From Atlantibacter subterraneus (lineage in GTDB: Bacteria > Pseudomonadota > Gammaproteobacteria > Enterobacterales > Enterobacteriaceae), in assembly GCF_007570865.1 (NCBI RefSeq), contig NZ_VLPS01000001.1, positions 434,001 to 498,000 of the forward strand: a stretch of 64,000 nucleotides of DNA. Reading direction: 5' to 3'. Numbering within the stretch: the stretch's first letter is position 1; every line of letters begins with the position of its first letter. The translations under genes and the position numbers were made by a program. Below the pieces are notes generated by a model that had not been told where the DNA came from, searched no databases, and was given only the letters and a program-made list of their open reading frames with translations. Below are positions 21,360 through 31,301 of this stretch, one piece after another.

Positions 21360-22315
21360 TGCGCCTGCTGCTGTTAATTATTCTGCTGGCGAGCAGCGCC
21401 GCGGCGCAGGCGGATTGCCGCGTCACCAATAACAACGCCGCGTTCGGTACCCAAACCTCGTTTACCGTTAACAGCACCGTGCTTAACACTACCTCGGTGG
21501 TGACGCTGAACTGTGACAAAGTGCTGAACCTGCTGAATAACGATAACGTGACCATTACGCTATTGAACGCCACTTCCAGCGCCGGCACCCGCGCGGCGTT
21601 ACGCAATACCACCAATCCCGCCTCCACCGATCTGATCCCCATTCAGCTGTGCGTCCAGTCCGGCTGCCCGGCGGGCAGTGAAATCCCGGTGAGCGGCAAC
21701 TATCGCTTCAACGCTGGCGTGTTGCTGGGCCTGCTGAACAGCCAGACCTACAATTTTCCGCTGTTTATTCGCACTGTTAACGGGCAAAACGTCAGCGCCG
21801 GGCTGTGGCAGGTCAACCTGACGCTGCGGGTGAACTTTAATATTTGCGCGGTGGGCGTGGCGGTCTGCCTGACGTTGCAAACCGGCACGGTGGACATCAC
21901 CACCCAAATTACGCTCTCGGTCACTAACGACTGCATCGCCATCGCCGCGCCCACGATCAATTTTAACAGCGCGCCGCTGGTCAAGGACTTTGCGCCGGTT
22001 TCGCAAAGCATTTCGATTACCTGCACCAAAGGCAGCGTCTATAGCGTAGGGATCAATAACGGCCTTTACCCCAGCGGTAACGTGCGCAATATGGCCAGCG
22101 GTGCGAACCGGCTGAGCTATGAAATATTCAAGGGCAGCAGCATTAACCGCTGGGGCGTGTCGGGAACGGAGCGCTGGGCCAGCGCGGATTCGTCGCAGCT
22201 TAGCACCGATGGGCTATTGCGCACCTATAACTACACCGCCCGGATCCTCGCTACCCAGAACACACCGCCCGCCGGAAACTACAGCGATACGCTGGTGGTG
22301 GATATTGCTTTTTAA
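21356..22315 (+). CDS. Two-domain SCPU tip adhesin (CsuE-like)
   Basis: 319 aa with a signal peptide (MMRLLLLIILLASSAAAQA) and two SCPU-like halves. The N-terminal half (residues about 20-180) has its own Cys pattern and a repeated NN/NTT-rich face. The C-terminal half begins near SVTNDCIAIAAPTINFNS and ends YSDTLVVDIAF, a donor-strand-competent end. In Csu systems this two-domain protein sits at the pilus tip and binds surfaces through hydrophobic loops. Starts inside the usher stop (ATGA). Confidence 0.85.
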   Translation: MMRLLLLIILLASSAAAQADCRVTNNNAAFGTQTSFTVNSTVLNTTSVVTLNCDKVLNLLNNDNVTITLLNATSSAGTRAALRNTTNPASTDLIPIQLCVQSGCPAGSEIPVSGNYRFNAGVLLGLLNSQTYNFPLFIRTVNGQNVSAGLWQVNLTLRVNFNICAVGVAVCLTLQTGTVDITTQITLSVTNDCIAIAAPTINFNSAPLVKDFAPVSQSISITCTKGSVYSVGINNGLYPSGNVRNMASGANRLSYEIFKGSSINRWGVSGTERWASADSSQLSTDGLLRTYNYTARILATQNTPPAGNYSDTLVVDIAF

Positions 22316-22350
22316 GCTCCTCCGGGCTATGGCAAATTGCATCCAGGCAA

Positions 22351-22377
22351 TAAAGTTCCTTCGTCACGTGCCGATAA
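22351..22377 (+). promoter_or_regulatory. Sigma-28 (FliA) promoter of tar operon
   Basis: TAAAGTTC (22351-22358), 11 bases, then GCCGATAA (22370-22377): 15 of 16 positions match the sigma-28 consensus with exact spacing. It begins 36 bases after the end of the pilus operon, so tar-tap-cheRBYZ keeps its own FliA control despite the insertion upstream. Confidence 0.95.
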
Positions 22378-22413
22378 CAGCCACAGTAGACCTGCTTAGA
22401 AGGCGTTATCTGT

Positions 22414-24090
22414 ATGCTGAACCGTATTCGCGTCGTCACTCTGTTAATGGTTGTTTTGGTGGTGTTTGCCCTGCTGCAACTGATTTCCGGCGGGCTGTTT
22501 TTTACCTCAGTAAAAGAAAATCAGGAGACTTTCGGCATTTCACACGAGCTGCGCATCCAGCAGGGTGAACTGAATGCAACCTGGGAAATGATGCTGCAGA
22601 CCCGCATCAACCTCAGCCGCTCCTCGGCACGCATGTTGATGACGCCGACAATCCAGCAAAGCAGCGCTAAAACAGATTTACTCAACAGCGCCAAAGCCAC
22701 GTTAAAAAGCGCCCAGGAACATTTCGCCGCCTTCCAGCAAAGCCATATCAATTTACCGGCCATGACCAGCGCCATCAGTGATGTGGAAAAAGCGTACAAC
22801 GACTACAACGCGGCGCTGACCGAACTGGTGCAGTTCCTTGAAACCGGCAATATGGACGCCTATTTCGCCCAGGCCACCCAGGGAAAACAAAACGCACTCG
22901 ATAAAGCGATCAAAGCGTACGAAGCGCTGAATATCGAACTCTACCAGGCCGCGTACGACAGCAGCAAAGCGGATTATCGTCTGGCGCTGTGGCAGTTAGG
23001 CGCGCTGGGCATCGCCCTGTTGGTGGTGATGGTGCTGGTGTGGTTTGGCATCCGTAACGCCTTGCTGAACCCGCTGAGCCAGGTCATCAGCCATATTCAT
23101 AAAATCGCCAGCGGCGATCTGACCCCGAGACTCGCTATTGCCGGGCGCAACGAAATCACCGCGCTGGCCGCCAGCGTTCAGCATATGCAGCAGGAGCTGA
23201 TCGACACTGTCACCAGCGTGCGCGAAGGCTCTGACGCCATTTATACCGGCACCAGCGAAATCGCCGCCGGGAATAATGACCTCTCTTCACGCACCGAACA
23301 GCAGGCGGCCTCGCTGGAAGAAACCGCCGCCAGTATGGAGCAACTGACCGCGACGGTGAAACAGAACGCCGAGAACGCCCGCCAGGCGTCACTGCTGGCG
23401 CAGAGCGCCTCAGAAACCGCCGGGCGCGGCGGTAAAGTGGTGGACGGCGTGGTCAATACCATGCACGACATCGCCGCCAGCTCGAAGAAAATCGCCGATA
23501 TCACCAGCGTGATCGACGGCATCGCCTTCCAGACCAATATTCTGGCGCTGAACGCCGCCGTAGAAGCGGCCCGCGCCGGGGAGCAGGGACGGGGTTTCGC
23601 GGTGGTGGCCGGGGAAGTCCGTAACCTTGCCAGCCGCAGTGCCCAGGCCGCAAAAGAAATTAAAGCGCTGATCGAAGATTCTGTGGCGCGCGTGGATACC
23701 GGCTCGGTGCTGGTGGAAAGCGCGGGCGATACCATGCAGGACATCGTCAACGCCGTCACCCGTGTCACCGACATCATGGGAGAAATCGCCTCGGCGTCGG
23801 ATGAACAGAGCCGCGGCATCGACCAGGTGGCGCTGGCGGTTTCCGAGATGGACCGCGTGACCCAACAGAACGCCTCGCTGGTGGAGCAATCCGCCGCCGC
23901 CGCCGTGGCGCTGGAAGAACAGGCCAGTCTGTTGACCCAGGCCGTTTCCGCTTTTCGTTTACACACACAACCAACAACACACCAGGACTCGCACCCTGTC
24001 CGCGATGAGAACCCCAGAGGTGGCGCCCCCGCGCTTACCCCTCGTAAGGCTCTTGCCAGCGGCCAGGACGACAACTGGGAAACATTTTAA
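22414..24090 (+). CDS. tar: Methyl-accepting chemotaxis protein Tar
   Basis: Inner-membrane aspartate-type chemoreceptor (558 aa). It has an N-terminal membrane helix, a periplasmic four-helix sensor domain, a second helix near residue 190, HAMP, and a long cytoplasmic coiled coil with the invariant hairpin tip ([20 protein letters not shown]). It is Tar rather than Tsr because the sensor domain has [13 protein letters not shown], matching the Tar residues Arg64/69/73 that bind aspartate. The C-terminus ends NWETF, the CheR/CheB docking pentapeptide. Adaptation helices flank the tip. First gene of tar-tap-cheRBYZ. Confidence 0.93.
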   Translation: MLNRIRVVTLLMVVLVVFALLQLISGGLFFTSVKENQETFGISHELRIQQGELNATWEMMLQTRINLSRSSARMLMTPTIQQSSAKTDLLNSAKATLKSAQEHFAAFQQSHINLPAMTSAISDVEKAYNDYNAALTELVQFLETGNMDAYFAQATQGKQNALDKAIKAYEALNIELYQAAYDSSKADYRLALWQLGALGIALLVVMVLVWFGIRNALLNPLSQVISHIHKIASGDLTPRLAIAGRNEITALAASVQHMQQELIDTVTSVREGSDAIYTGTSEIAAGNNDLSSRTEQQAASLEETAASMEQLTATVKQNAENARQASLLAQSASETAGRGGKVVDGVVNTMHDIAASSKKIADITSVIDGIAFQTNILALNAAVEAARAGEQGRGFAVVAGEVRNLASRSAQAAKEIKALIEDSVARVDTGSVLVESAGDTMQDIVNAVTRVTDIMGEIASASDEQSRGIDQVALAVSEMDRVTQQNASLVEQSAAAAVALEEQASLLTQAVSAFRLHTQPTTHQDSHPVRDENPRGGAPALTPRKALASGQDDNWETF

Positions 24091-24225
24091 TAACCACCCT
24101 GAGTAGTTTGAGCGGTTGTATGGGCGACAGGGAGAAGGGACCAGGAACGGGGGAGCATACCCAACAATGCGGCAACTTGAAGTATGACGGGATTGAATCG
24201 GCAATGTTGCCATGTGGGAGAGTGA

Positions 24226-25830
24226 ATGTTTAACCGTATCCGTATCTCGACCAGTTTGATGTTACTGATGATCCTCTGCGGAATATTGCAGATCAGCAGT
24301 AACGGCCTGTCATTCTGGGCGTTTCGCGATGACAACCAGAACCTGAAAATGGTGGAGGCCAGCAATCACCAGCGCGACACCCTGACCCAGACTCGCGCGG
24401 CGTTGCTGGAAGCGGGCACCGCCCTGAACCGCGCGGGCACCCTGACGGCGCTGAGCTATCCGCCGGAGGAGATCAAAGCGCTGATGACCGCCGCGCGCAG
24501 TAGCCTCAAGCAGGGGGACGCGCTGTTTGAGCAGTTTATGGCGATTGAGGCGCTGACGGCAGACGGCGAGGCGATGAAAGCCTCGACGGCGCAAAGCTTT
24601 AAAACCTGGCGGGATGATATCGAGCATCAGGCGACCTGGCTGGAAAACAATCAGCTTTCTGATTTCCTGACCGCCCCGGCGCAGCAGTCGCAAAAGGCGT
24701 TTGACGTTAGTTACGACGCCTGGCAGCAGCATATCAGCCTGTTTGTTCGCCAGGCGAGCGAAGACAGTCAGCTAAACCTGCGGATCTCCGGGCTGATTTT
24801 CGCCGTGGGGACCATTTCGGCGCTGGTGCTGCTGCTGGGCTCGCTGTGGTGGGTACGCAACATGGTCGTCACGCCGCTGGCCATCGTGCGCAGCCATTTC
24901 GACAGCATCGCCGATGGCAATCTGGCACGCACCATTGAGGTGTATGGCCGTAACGAGATCTCGCTGATTTTCGCCACCCTGAAATCGATGCAAACCCGCT
25001 TGCGCGACACCCTGGGGCAGGTACGCCAGGGCAGCCATCAAATGCATACCGGCATCGGTGAAATTGCCGCCGGGAATAACGATCTGTCGGCGCGTACCGA
25101 GCAGCAGGCGGCGTCGCTGGCGGAAACCGCCGCCAGTATGGAGCAACTGACGGCTACCGTCGGCCAGAACGCCGATAACGCTCGCCAGGCCTCGCAGCTG
25201 GCGCGCGACGCGGCGCAAACCGCGCAGCGGGGCGGCGATCAGGCGGCCAACGTCGCCAGCACCATGCGCGGCATTGAGGTCAGCTCGCAGAAAATCAGCG
25301 ACATCACCAACGTGATTGACGGGATAGCGTTCCAGACCAATATCCTGGCGCTGAACGCGGCGGTAGAAGCGGCGCGCGCCGGGGAACAGGGACGCGGATT
25401 CGCGGTGGTTGCCGGTGAAGTGCGCAATCTGGCCAGCCGCAGCGCTCAGGCGGCCAAAGAGATCAAGGTGTTGATCGACGAGTCGGTTTCCCGGGTGCAG
25501 CAGGGCTCGCAGCTGGTGGATACCGCTGCCAATACCATGTCGGAAATTGTTCGTTCCGTTACCCAGGTCAACGACATTATGGGGGAGATCGCCTCGGCTT
25601 CCGATGAGCAGCGCCGCGGGATTGAGCAGGTTGCCCAGGCGGTAAGCCAAATGGATCAGGTGACGCAGCAAAACGCCGCGTTAGTCGAAGAAGCCGCCGC
25701 CGCGACCGATTCGCTGTCCGGACAGGCCGAGCGTCTCACCACGCTGGTATCGGCATTTAATCTTGAAAGTATTGTCCGGGAGGACAGTGAAGTGGCAGTC
25801 ACCCCGCAACGGGTGCCGGTTTTAACCTGA
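24226..25830 (+). CDS. tap: Methyl-accepting chemotaxis protein Tap
   Basis: Dipeptide/pyrimidine-type chemoreceptor (534 aa; E. coli Tap 533). N-terminus [20 protein letters not shown], periplasmic block [14 protein letters not shown], second membrane helix near residue 190 and HAMP region. The signalling domain is very like that of tar. It lacks the NWETF tail and ends PQRVPVLT, so adaptation would depend on high-abundance receptors. Separated from tar by 135 bases with no obvious promoter, hence probably co-transcribed. Confidence 0.93.
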   Translation: MFNRIRISTSLMLLMILCGILQISSNGLSFWAFRDDNQNLKMVEASNHQRDTLTQTRAALLEAGTALNRAGTLTALSYPPEEIKALMTAARSSLKQGDALFEQFMAIEALTADGEAMKASTAQSFKTWRDDIEHQATWLENNQLSDFLTAPAQQSQKAFDVSYDAWQQHISLFVRQASEDSQLNLRISGLIFAVGTISALVLLLGSLWWVRNMVVTPLAIVRSHFDSIADGNLARTIEVYGRNEISLIFATLKSMQTRLRDTLGQVRQGSHQMHTGIGEIAAGNNDLSARTEQQAASLAETAASMEQLTATVGQNADNARQASQLARDAAQTAQRGGDQAANVASTMRGIEVSSQKISDITNVIDGIAFQTNILALNAAVEAARAGEQGRGFAVVAGEVRNLASRSAQAAKEIKVLIDESVSRVQQGSQLVDTAANTMSEIVRSVTQVNDIMGEIASASDEQRRGIEQVAQAVSQMDQVTQQNAALVEEAAAATDSLSGQAERLTTLVSAFNLESIVREDSEVAVTPQRVPVLT

Positions 25831-25850
25831 ATCTATGTAAAGAAGGCGCT

Positions 25851-26717
25851 ATGACATCATCTCTGCCCAATGGGCAAACGTCATTACTGTTTCAGATGAC
25901 CCAGCGCCTCGCGCTATCCGACGCGCATTTTCGTCGGATATGCCAACTGATTTATCAGCGCGCCGGGATTGTATTGGCTGAGCATAAAAGGGACATGGTT
26001 TATAACCGGCTGGTTCGCCGGTTACGCACCCTGGGTCTCGACGATTTTGGTCGCTATCTGAGTATGCTGGAAGCGAACCCGAACAGCGCAGAATGGCAGG
26101 CTTTTGTTAACTCATTAACCACCAACCTGACGGCGTTTTTCCGCGAGGCCCACCACTTTCCGGTGCTGGCCGACCATGCGCGTAAACGCAGCGGGGAGTA
26201 CCGGGTATGGAGCGCCGCCGCCTCGACGGGGGAGGAGCCGTACTCCATCGCCATCACGCTTGCCGACGCGCTGGGCATCGCCCCGGGCCGTTTCAACGTG
26301 TTCGGCAGCGACATCGACACCGAAGTGCTGCAAAAGGCGCAGAGCGCGATCTACCGCCAGGAAGAGCTTAAGACCCTCTCTCCGCAGCAGTTGCAACGCT
26401 ATTTTATGCGCGGCACCGGCCCCCATGCAGGGCTGGTGCGCGTGCGCAGCGAACTCGGCAACGCCGTTCAGTTCGCTGCGCTGAATTTGTTGGATAAGCA
26501 GTACAACGTACCCGGCCCGTTTGACGCCATCTTTTGCCGCAACGTGATGATTTATTTTGATAAAGAAACACAGCAGGAGATCCTCAAGCGTTTTGTGCCG
26601 TTACTCAAGCCGGGGGGGTTATTGTTCGCCGGGCATTCAGAGAATTTCAGTAATCTCAGCCGCGATTTCTGGCTTCGCGGTCAGACGGTTTACGCGCTGA
26701 GTAAGGAAAGACAATGA
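25851..26717 (+). CDS. cheR: Chemotaxis protein methyltransferase CheR
   Basis: Methylates receptor glutamates using S-adenosylmethionine. 288 aa: N-terminal helical domain ([19 protein letters not shown]), then a Rossmann methyltransferase domain with [29 protein letters not shown] and [11 protein letters not shown]. Twenty bases after tap with a GAAGG site; overlaps cheB by four bases (ATGA). Confidence 0.97.
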   Translation: MTSSLPNGQTSLLFQMTQRLALSDAHFRRICQLIYQRAGIVLAEHKRDMVYNRLVRRLRTLGLDDFGRYLSMLEANPNSAEWQAFVNSLTTNLTAFFREAHHFPVLADHARKRSGEYRVWSAAASTGEEPYSIAITLADALGIAPGRFNVFGSDIDTEVLQKAQSAIYRQEELKTLSPQQLQRYFMRGTGPHAGLVRVRSELGNAVQFAALNLLDKQYNVPGPFDAIFCRNVMIYFDKETQQEILKRFVPLLKPGGLLFAGHSENFSNLSRDFWLRGQTVYALSKERQ

Positions 26718-27763
26718 GTAAAATCAAGGTGCTGTCTGTAGATGACTCGGCGTTGATGCGTCAAATCATGACGGAAATCATCAACAGTCATAGCGATATG
26801 GAAATGGTGGCGACGGCGCCCGATCCGTTAGTGGCCCGGGATTTAATCAAAAAATTCAACCCGGATGTGCTGACGCTGGATGTGGAAATGCCGCGCATGG
26901 ATGGGCTGGATTTTCTGGAAAAGCTGATGCGCCTGCGGCCCATGCCGGTGGTGATGGTCTCTTCCCTGACCGGCAAAGGCTCGGAAGTGACGCTGCGCGC
27001 ACTGGAACTGGGCGCGGTAGACTTCGTCACCAAACCGCAGCTCGGCATCCGTGAAGGAATGCTGGCGTACAGCGAAATGATCGCCGAAAAAGTGCGCACC
27101 GCAGCGCGCGCAAAAGTCGCTACCCGCGCCCAGCAGGCGGTTCCCGCAACCCTGAAGGCTGGCCCGATGCTCAGCTCGGAGAAGCTGATTGCCATTGGTG
27201 CGTCTACCGGCGGCACTGAGGCGATCCGCCACGTGCTGCAACCGCTGCCGCTCTCCTGCCCGGCGGTGCTGATTACCCAGCATATGCCGCCAGGGTTTAC
27301 CCGCTCCTTCGCTGAACGCCTGAATAAGCTGTGCCAGATCAGCGTTAAGGAAGCCGAGGACGGCGAGCGCGTACTGCCGGGCCACGCCTATATCGCGCCG
27401 GGCGACCGGCATATGGAGCTGTCGCGCAGCGGGGCGAACTATCAAATCAAAATTCACGACGGCCCGGCGGTGAATCGCCATCGTCCCGCCGTGGATGTGC
27501 TGTTTCATTCCGTCGCTAAACACGCGGGGCGCAACGCGGTGGGGGTGATCCTCACCGGGATGGGCAACGATGGCGCGGCGGGCATGCTGGCGATGCACCA
27601 GGCGGGCGCCTGGAACATCGCCCAGAACGAAGCGAGTTGTGTGGTGTTCGGCATGCCGCGTGAGGCCATCAATATGGGTGGCGTCAGCGAAGTCGTCGAT
27701 CTAAGCCAGGTCAGCCAGCAGATGCTGGCGAAAATCAGTGCCGGACAGGCAATACGTATTTAA
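26714..27763 (+). CDS. cheB: Chemotaxis response regulator / glutamate methylesterase CheB
   Basis: Removes receptor methyl groups and deamidates glutamines when phosphorylated by CheA. 349 aa (the E. coli length). Receiver domain with Asp10/Asp11 and phospho-acceptor Asp56 ([13 protein letters not shown]). The C-terminal esterase domain has the catalytic serine in [20 protein letters not shown] with the catalytic histidine, and [12 protein letters not shown] with the catalytic aspartate. Confidence 0.97.
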   Translation: MSKIKVLSVDDSALMRQIMTEIINSHSDMEMVATAPDPLVARDLIKKFNPDVLTLDVEMPRMDGLDFLEKLMRLRPMPVVMVSSLTGKGSEVTLRALELGAVDFVTKPQLGIREGMLAYSEMIAEKVRTAARAKVATRAQQAVPATLKAGPMLSSEKLIAIGASTGGTEAIRHVLQPLPLSCPAVLITQHMPPGFTRSFAERLNKLCQISVKEAEDGERVLPGHAYIAPGDRHMELSRSGANYQIKIHDGPAVNRHRPAVDVLFHSVAKHAGRNAVGVILTGMGNDGAAGMLAMHQAGAWNIAQNEASCVVFGMPREAINMGGVSEVVDLSQVSQQMLAKISAGQAIRI

Positions 27764-27767
27764 TTAA

Positions 27768-28169
<402 letters not shown>

Positions 28170-28179
28170 GGAGCTCGTG

Positions 28180-28824
28180 ATGATGCAACCTGCAATAAAA
28201 CCCAGCGAAGAACATTCCGCCGCCGATATTATCGCCCGTATCGGCAGCCTGACGCGTATGCTGCGCGACAGCCTGCGTGAGCTGGGGTTAGATCAGGCGA
28301 TAGCCGAAGCGGCAGAAGCGATTCCGGACGCCCGCGATCGTCTTGACTATGTCGTGCAAATGACCGCCCAGGCGGCAGAGCGCGCGTTAAACAGCGTTGA
28401 GGCTTCCCAGCCGCATCAGGAAGAGCTGGAAAAAGGCGCGAAAGCGTTGAGCAAACGCTGGGACGACTGGTTCGAAAATCCTATCGAACTGAGCGACGCC
28501 CGTGAACTGGTGACCGACACCCGTCAGTATCTTTCTGGTGTTCCGGGCCACACCAGCTACACCAACGCCCAACTTCTGGAAATCATGATGGCGCAGGATT
28601 TCCAGGATCTTACCGGCCAGGTGATCAAGCGCATGATGGACGTGATTCAGGAAATTGAACGGCAGCTGCTGATGGTGCTGCTGGAAAATATGCCGGAACC
28701 GGGCACGCGCGCCAAACGCGAGAATGACAGCCTGCTCAACGGGCCGCAGGTGGACACCACCAAAGCGGGCGTGGTGGCAAGCCAGGATCAGGTTGATGAT
28801 TTGCTGGATAGTTTAGGTTTTTGA
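28180..28824 (+). CDS. cheZ: CheY-P phosphatase CheZ
   Basis: Four-helix-bundle phosphatase that dephosphorylates CheY-P (214 aa, the E. coli length). The catalytic region around [18 protein letters not shown] carries the active Gln. The C-terminal CheY-binding tail is [11 protein letters not shown]. The start is ATG 28180 with AAGGAG upstream; GTG 28177 is also in frame. Last gene of the chemotaxis operon here, whereas E. coli continues directly to flhB. Confidence 0.97.
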   Translation: MMQPAIKPSEEHSAADIIARIGSLTRMLRDSLRELGLDQAIAEAAEAIPDARDRLDYVVQMTAQAAERALNSVEASQPHQEELEKGAKALSKRWDDWFENPIELSDARELVTDTRQYLSGVPGHTSYTNAQLLEIMMAQDFQDLTGQVIKRMMDVIQEIERQLLMVLLENMPEPGTRAKRENDSLLNGPQVDTTKAGVVASQDQVDDLLDSLGF

Positions 28825-28830
28825 CTTACG

Positions 28831-28859
28831 AAGCCACTCTGTAAACCAGAGTGGCTTTT
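28831..28859. terminator. Terminator after cheZ, shared with the convergent gene
   Basis: Perfect 11-bp stem AAGCCACTCTG/CAGAGTGGCTT with a TAAAC loop and a short T run. The stop codon of the convergent nucleotidyltransferase gene (28858-28860) overlaps its edge, so the insertion sits right against the cheZ terminator. Confidence 0.85.
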
Positions 28860-29673
28860 AGCTGGAGGTGAAATGCAGCGTTAACTGGCGTGGAGGCTGT
28901 TCTGAACACAACACCAAATCCGCGTCTGGCTGATTATGGCACAACGCCATCCGTAAATTTGCCAGTTTTAAGCCGTTAATGATGCTGGTTTGATAATGCG
29001 AAAGCTCATAACGCATGAGGATTTCACCACTGTATGTGCGCAACATTTCTCTCAGAAATTGGCAAAGTTTTGGTCCAAGTTTATCCACCTCTTTTCCATA
29101 GATCGTTCGCAGAATTTTAACCAGCGAACCAATTTCGTTTGGCGTCCGGTTCAGCACGAGTTCGAGCCGCTTCTCAACTAAATCAGTGAGATAGTTTTCA
29201 GGGCTAATGACTTTACGCCGCTGTAAATCGTAGAGGACGGCATCCCATGTCATCAACGTCGTCTCCAGTAAACTATGTACATCTTCGAGCGGAATAATCT
29301 GTTGCTTAAAAGCCCAGGTATCAGCAAGACACCAGATATCAAAATCAATCTCTTGATATCGAAAACGAATGCCACCGAATTTGTTGACTGTGAAATACTC
29401 TATTGGGAGCTTTTTGATACGGTTGGTTAAATCGCCCCGATCGCTTTCTATCACCACATCAATATCCGAACAGAAGCCTTTGCGCCCGAACAGCCCAATG
29501 TCACGGATCATCCCGCCAAAAATCCAGACGCGTGTATCCTCAGCCAATGCCAACATCATATCTCTGGCGGCTTTGCGGTCGTCGCGGGAAGAAAAAAAAT
29601 CTTCGAGCCGACGTTTTAGCAGGTCATTTCTGTTGGCGACTTTCATATTCATAGAGCGATTTAAGTTCATCAT
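28858..29673 (-). CDS. Poly(A)/CCA-type nucleotidyltransferase-fold protein
   Basis: 271 aa from ATG 29673. Polymerase-beta-type nucleotidyltransferase head of the poly(A) polymerase/CCA class: WIFGGMIRDIGL (G53, G54, R57, D58), the metal pair in CSDIDVVIES (D70, D72), and a third acid in QEIDFDIW (D110 or D112). The rest (about 120-271) is helical with no recognised RNA-binding domain. It overlaps the upstream HD-dNTPase gene by 50 bases; starts at 29652 or 29646 would shorten the overlap. No good ribosome site precedes any of these starts, which fits translational coupling. AT-richer than the chemotaxis genes. Function unknown; transfer of a nucleotide to RNA, protein or a small molecule is an inference from the fold. 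Confidence 0.8.
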   Translation of the reverse strand: MMNLNRSMNMKVANRNDLLKRRLEDFFSSRDDRKAARDMMLALAEDTRVWIFGGMIRDIGLFGRKGFCSDIDVVIESDRGDLTNRIKKLPIEYFTVNKFGGIRFRYQEIDFDIWCLADTWAFKQQIIPLEDVHSLLETTLMTWDAVLYDLQRRKVISPENYLTDLVEKRLELVLNRTPNEIGSLVKILRTIYGKEVDKLGPKLCQFLREMLRTYSGEILMRYELSHYQTSIINGLKLANLRMALCHNQPDADLVLCSEQPPRQLTLHFTSS

Positions 29674-31132
29674 GCAGAGTTATTAAATAGCCATCTGTCA
29701 TGCCCGAAATGGCATCTGAAAGTAATTGGGCTTCCTTATACAGTACAGGTAACTCGTCATCTTCATCTTCAAATATACGCCGATAATTTTCAGAAATTTG
29801 ACTATAAACATACCGGCCAAAAGGAGAATTAGAGCGATACTCATCTCGTTTTTCCTGGCATGTCTGCTGTTCTTTCTCGCGCTCTCGCTGTGTTTTATGT
29901 CCATGGATGCCAATCCACAGCATATCCATTAAACCCTGAATGTAATTAGCGCCTTTTAATTCAAGCTCCAGTACCGATTTATGACGGTAACCGCGTGTTT
30001 TATCGAAATTCTTTAAGGCGTTACCCAACGTCCTGGCTCGGCTTTTACTCAGTAAATCCTTAATATCACATTCTCCTGTAAGCATGTTTTGAGAATGGTG
30101 ACAGAAAGCCTCGACAACGCAGTTGATCATTGCAGCTGAGCATTTCACGCGGAACATCTGCATACTCATGTCATTAAGCTCAGCAGGGGAAAGCGCCTGA
30201 CGCAACGCTTCATACTCACTATTTTTTTCTTCAGTCTCTTTAATAACCTGATTGATGACTTCATCATTACCCTCTTCCCAACAGCGTAAATGGTTAATAA
30301 GATCCTGATAGGAAGCGAGGGTTTTCTTTACGGTATCCTCTGCGTCAAGTATGGAATAGGCAATGTCGTCACAGGCTTCCATAATATAAGTGAATGGATG
30401 GCGAACCCCTTCTCTGAGTCCTGTTTCATTCCATACATCCTGAATGATTTTATATTCTGAATAAAAATAACCGTGCTTTTTCCATTTGTTTTTTGGCGAT
30501 GAATAAGAATTTCTGGGGTATTTAATTAACGCGGCAAGTGTCGCATACGTCAGGTTTAACCCAAAGCGGTCATTTAATATTTGTAATTTTGTCACCAGAC
30601 GTATTGTTTGAGAGTTTCCGTCGAATTCATAAAAGTCATTATAGATCGGTTGCGCAGGTGCCTCCGCGCTTTGTGCGATTAACGGTTCAAGATGGAGCCT
30701 AAACCAGTCTCTCATTGCCGCTTCACCCTGATGCCCAAAGGGCGGATTTCCTAAATCATGCGCCAGGCCGATAGCGGCTAACAGGGCGGGAACATCGCGT
30801 TTTGCCACCAGTTCATCAAGCGCGCCAAATATTTCTTGTTTATGATCAAAGGCTAACCTCATTCCTATTCCGCGAGCGAAATTGGCGACTTCATGTGAGT
30901 GCGTCAAGCGAGTCCGCACGCTGTCATTGCGATCGAGAGGATAGACCTGTGTCTTATCAGCGAGGCGGCGAGTAGGCGTAGCAAATAATATTCTGTCAAA
31001 ATCGCGTTCAATTTCCTGGCGCCACTCCGTTTTATTATATGTTTTATTTATGATTTCTTGTGATTCATTACCTGTGGCGATTTTATTTTTATTTTTACGG
31101 CGACTGCTATTCAGCAATTTTTCCCATTCCAT
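29624..31132 (-). CDS. HD-domain dNTP triphosphohydrolase (dGTPase-like)
   Basis: 502 aa, near the length of E. coli Dgt (505). Family motifs in order: RTRLTHSHEVA with H80, GLAHDLGNPPFGHQGE with H125, D126, H134 and E137, YEFDGNSQTIRL (residues 169-179), and EACDDIAYS with D256. All metal ligands are therefore present. Dgt-type enzymes cleave dGTP or other dNTPs to deoxynucleoside and triphosphate, and some protect cells from phage by draining dNTP pools. Not the housekeeping dgt locus. The downstream nucleotidyltransferase gene overlaps its 3' end, and the pair reads as one cassette. The start is ATG 31132, with AGGAG upstream on the minus strand. AT-rich codon use suggests transfer. Confidence 0.87.
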   Translation of the reverse strand: MEWEKLLNSSRRKNKNKIATGNESQEIINKTYNKTEWRQEIERDFDRILFATPTRRLADKTQVYPLDRNDSVRTRLTHSHEVANFARGIGMRLAFDHKQEIFGALDELVAKRDVPALLAAIGLAHDLGNPPFGHQGEAAMRDWFRLHLEPLIAQSAEAPAQPIYNDFYEFDGNSQTIRLVTKLQILNDRFGLNLTYATLAALIKYPRNSYSSPKNKWKKHGYFYSEYKIIQDVWNETGLREGVRHPFTYIMEACDDIAYSILDAEDTVKKTLASYQDLINHLRCWEEGNDEVINQVIKETEEKNSEYEALRQALSPAELNDMSMQMFRVKCSAAMINCVVEAFCHHSQNMLTGECDIKDLLSKSRARTLGNALKNFDKTRGYRHKSVLELELKGANYIQGLMDMLWIGIHGHKTQREREKEQQTCQEKRDEYRSNSPFGRYVYSQISENYRRIFEDEDDELPVLYKEAQLLSDAISGMTDGYLITLHDELKSLYEYESRQQK

Positions 31133-31301
31133 TTGCTTTAGCTCCTGCTTATTAAACGTAAGTAACGTAACAGACTTGATAGTCTTAATAAGACTGTTGT
31201 TAGTTTATTTTTTAGCTTTTGAAAGCAGTTCACAAATTATGTGAAACACATTTATAGAGCATTGCAATTCATTTTCATTCCGCCAGAGTGGGGAAAGTGA
31301 A

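Noticed and set aside
22900-25830. tar/tap as a recent tandem duplication
   Set aside because: The signalling domains are very similar, but the sensor domains match the separate E. coli Tar and Tap, so this is the ancestral pair.
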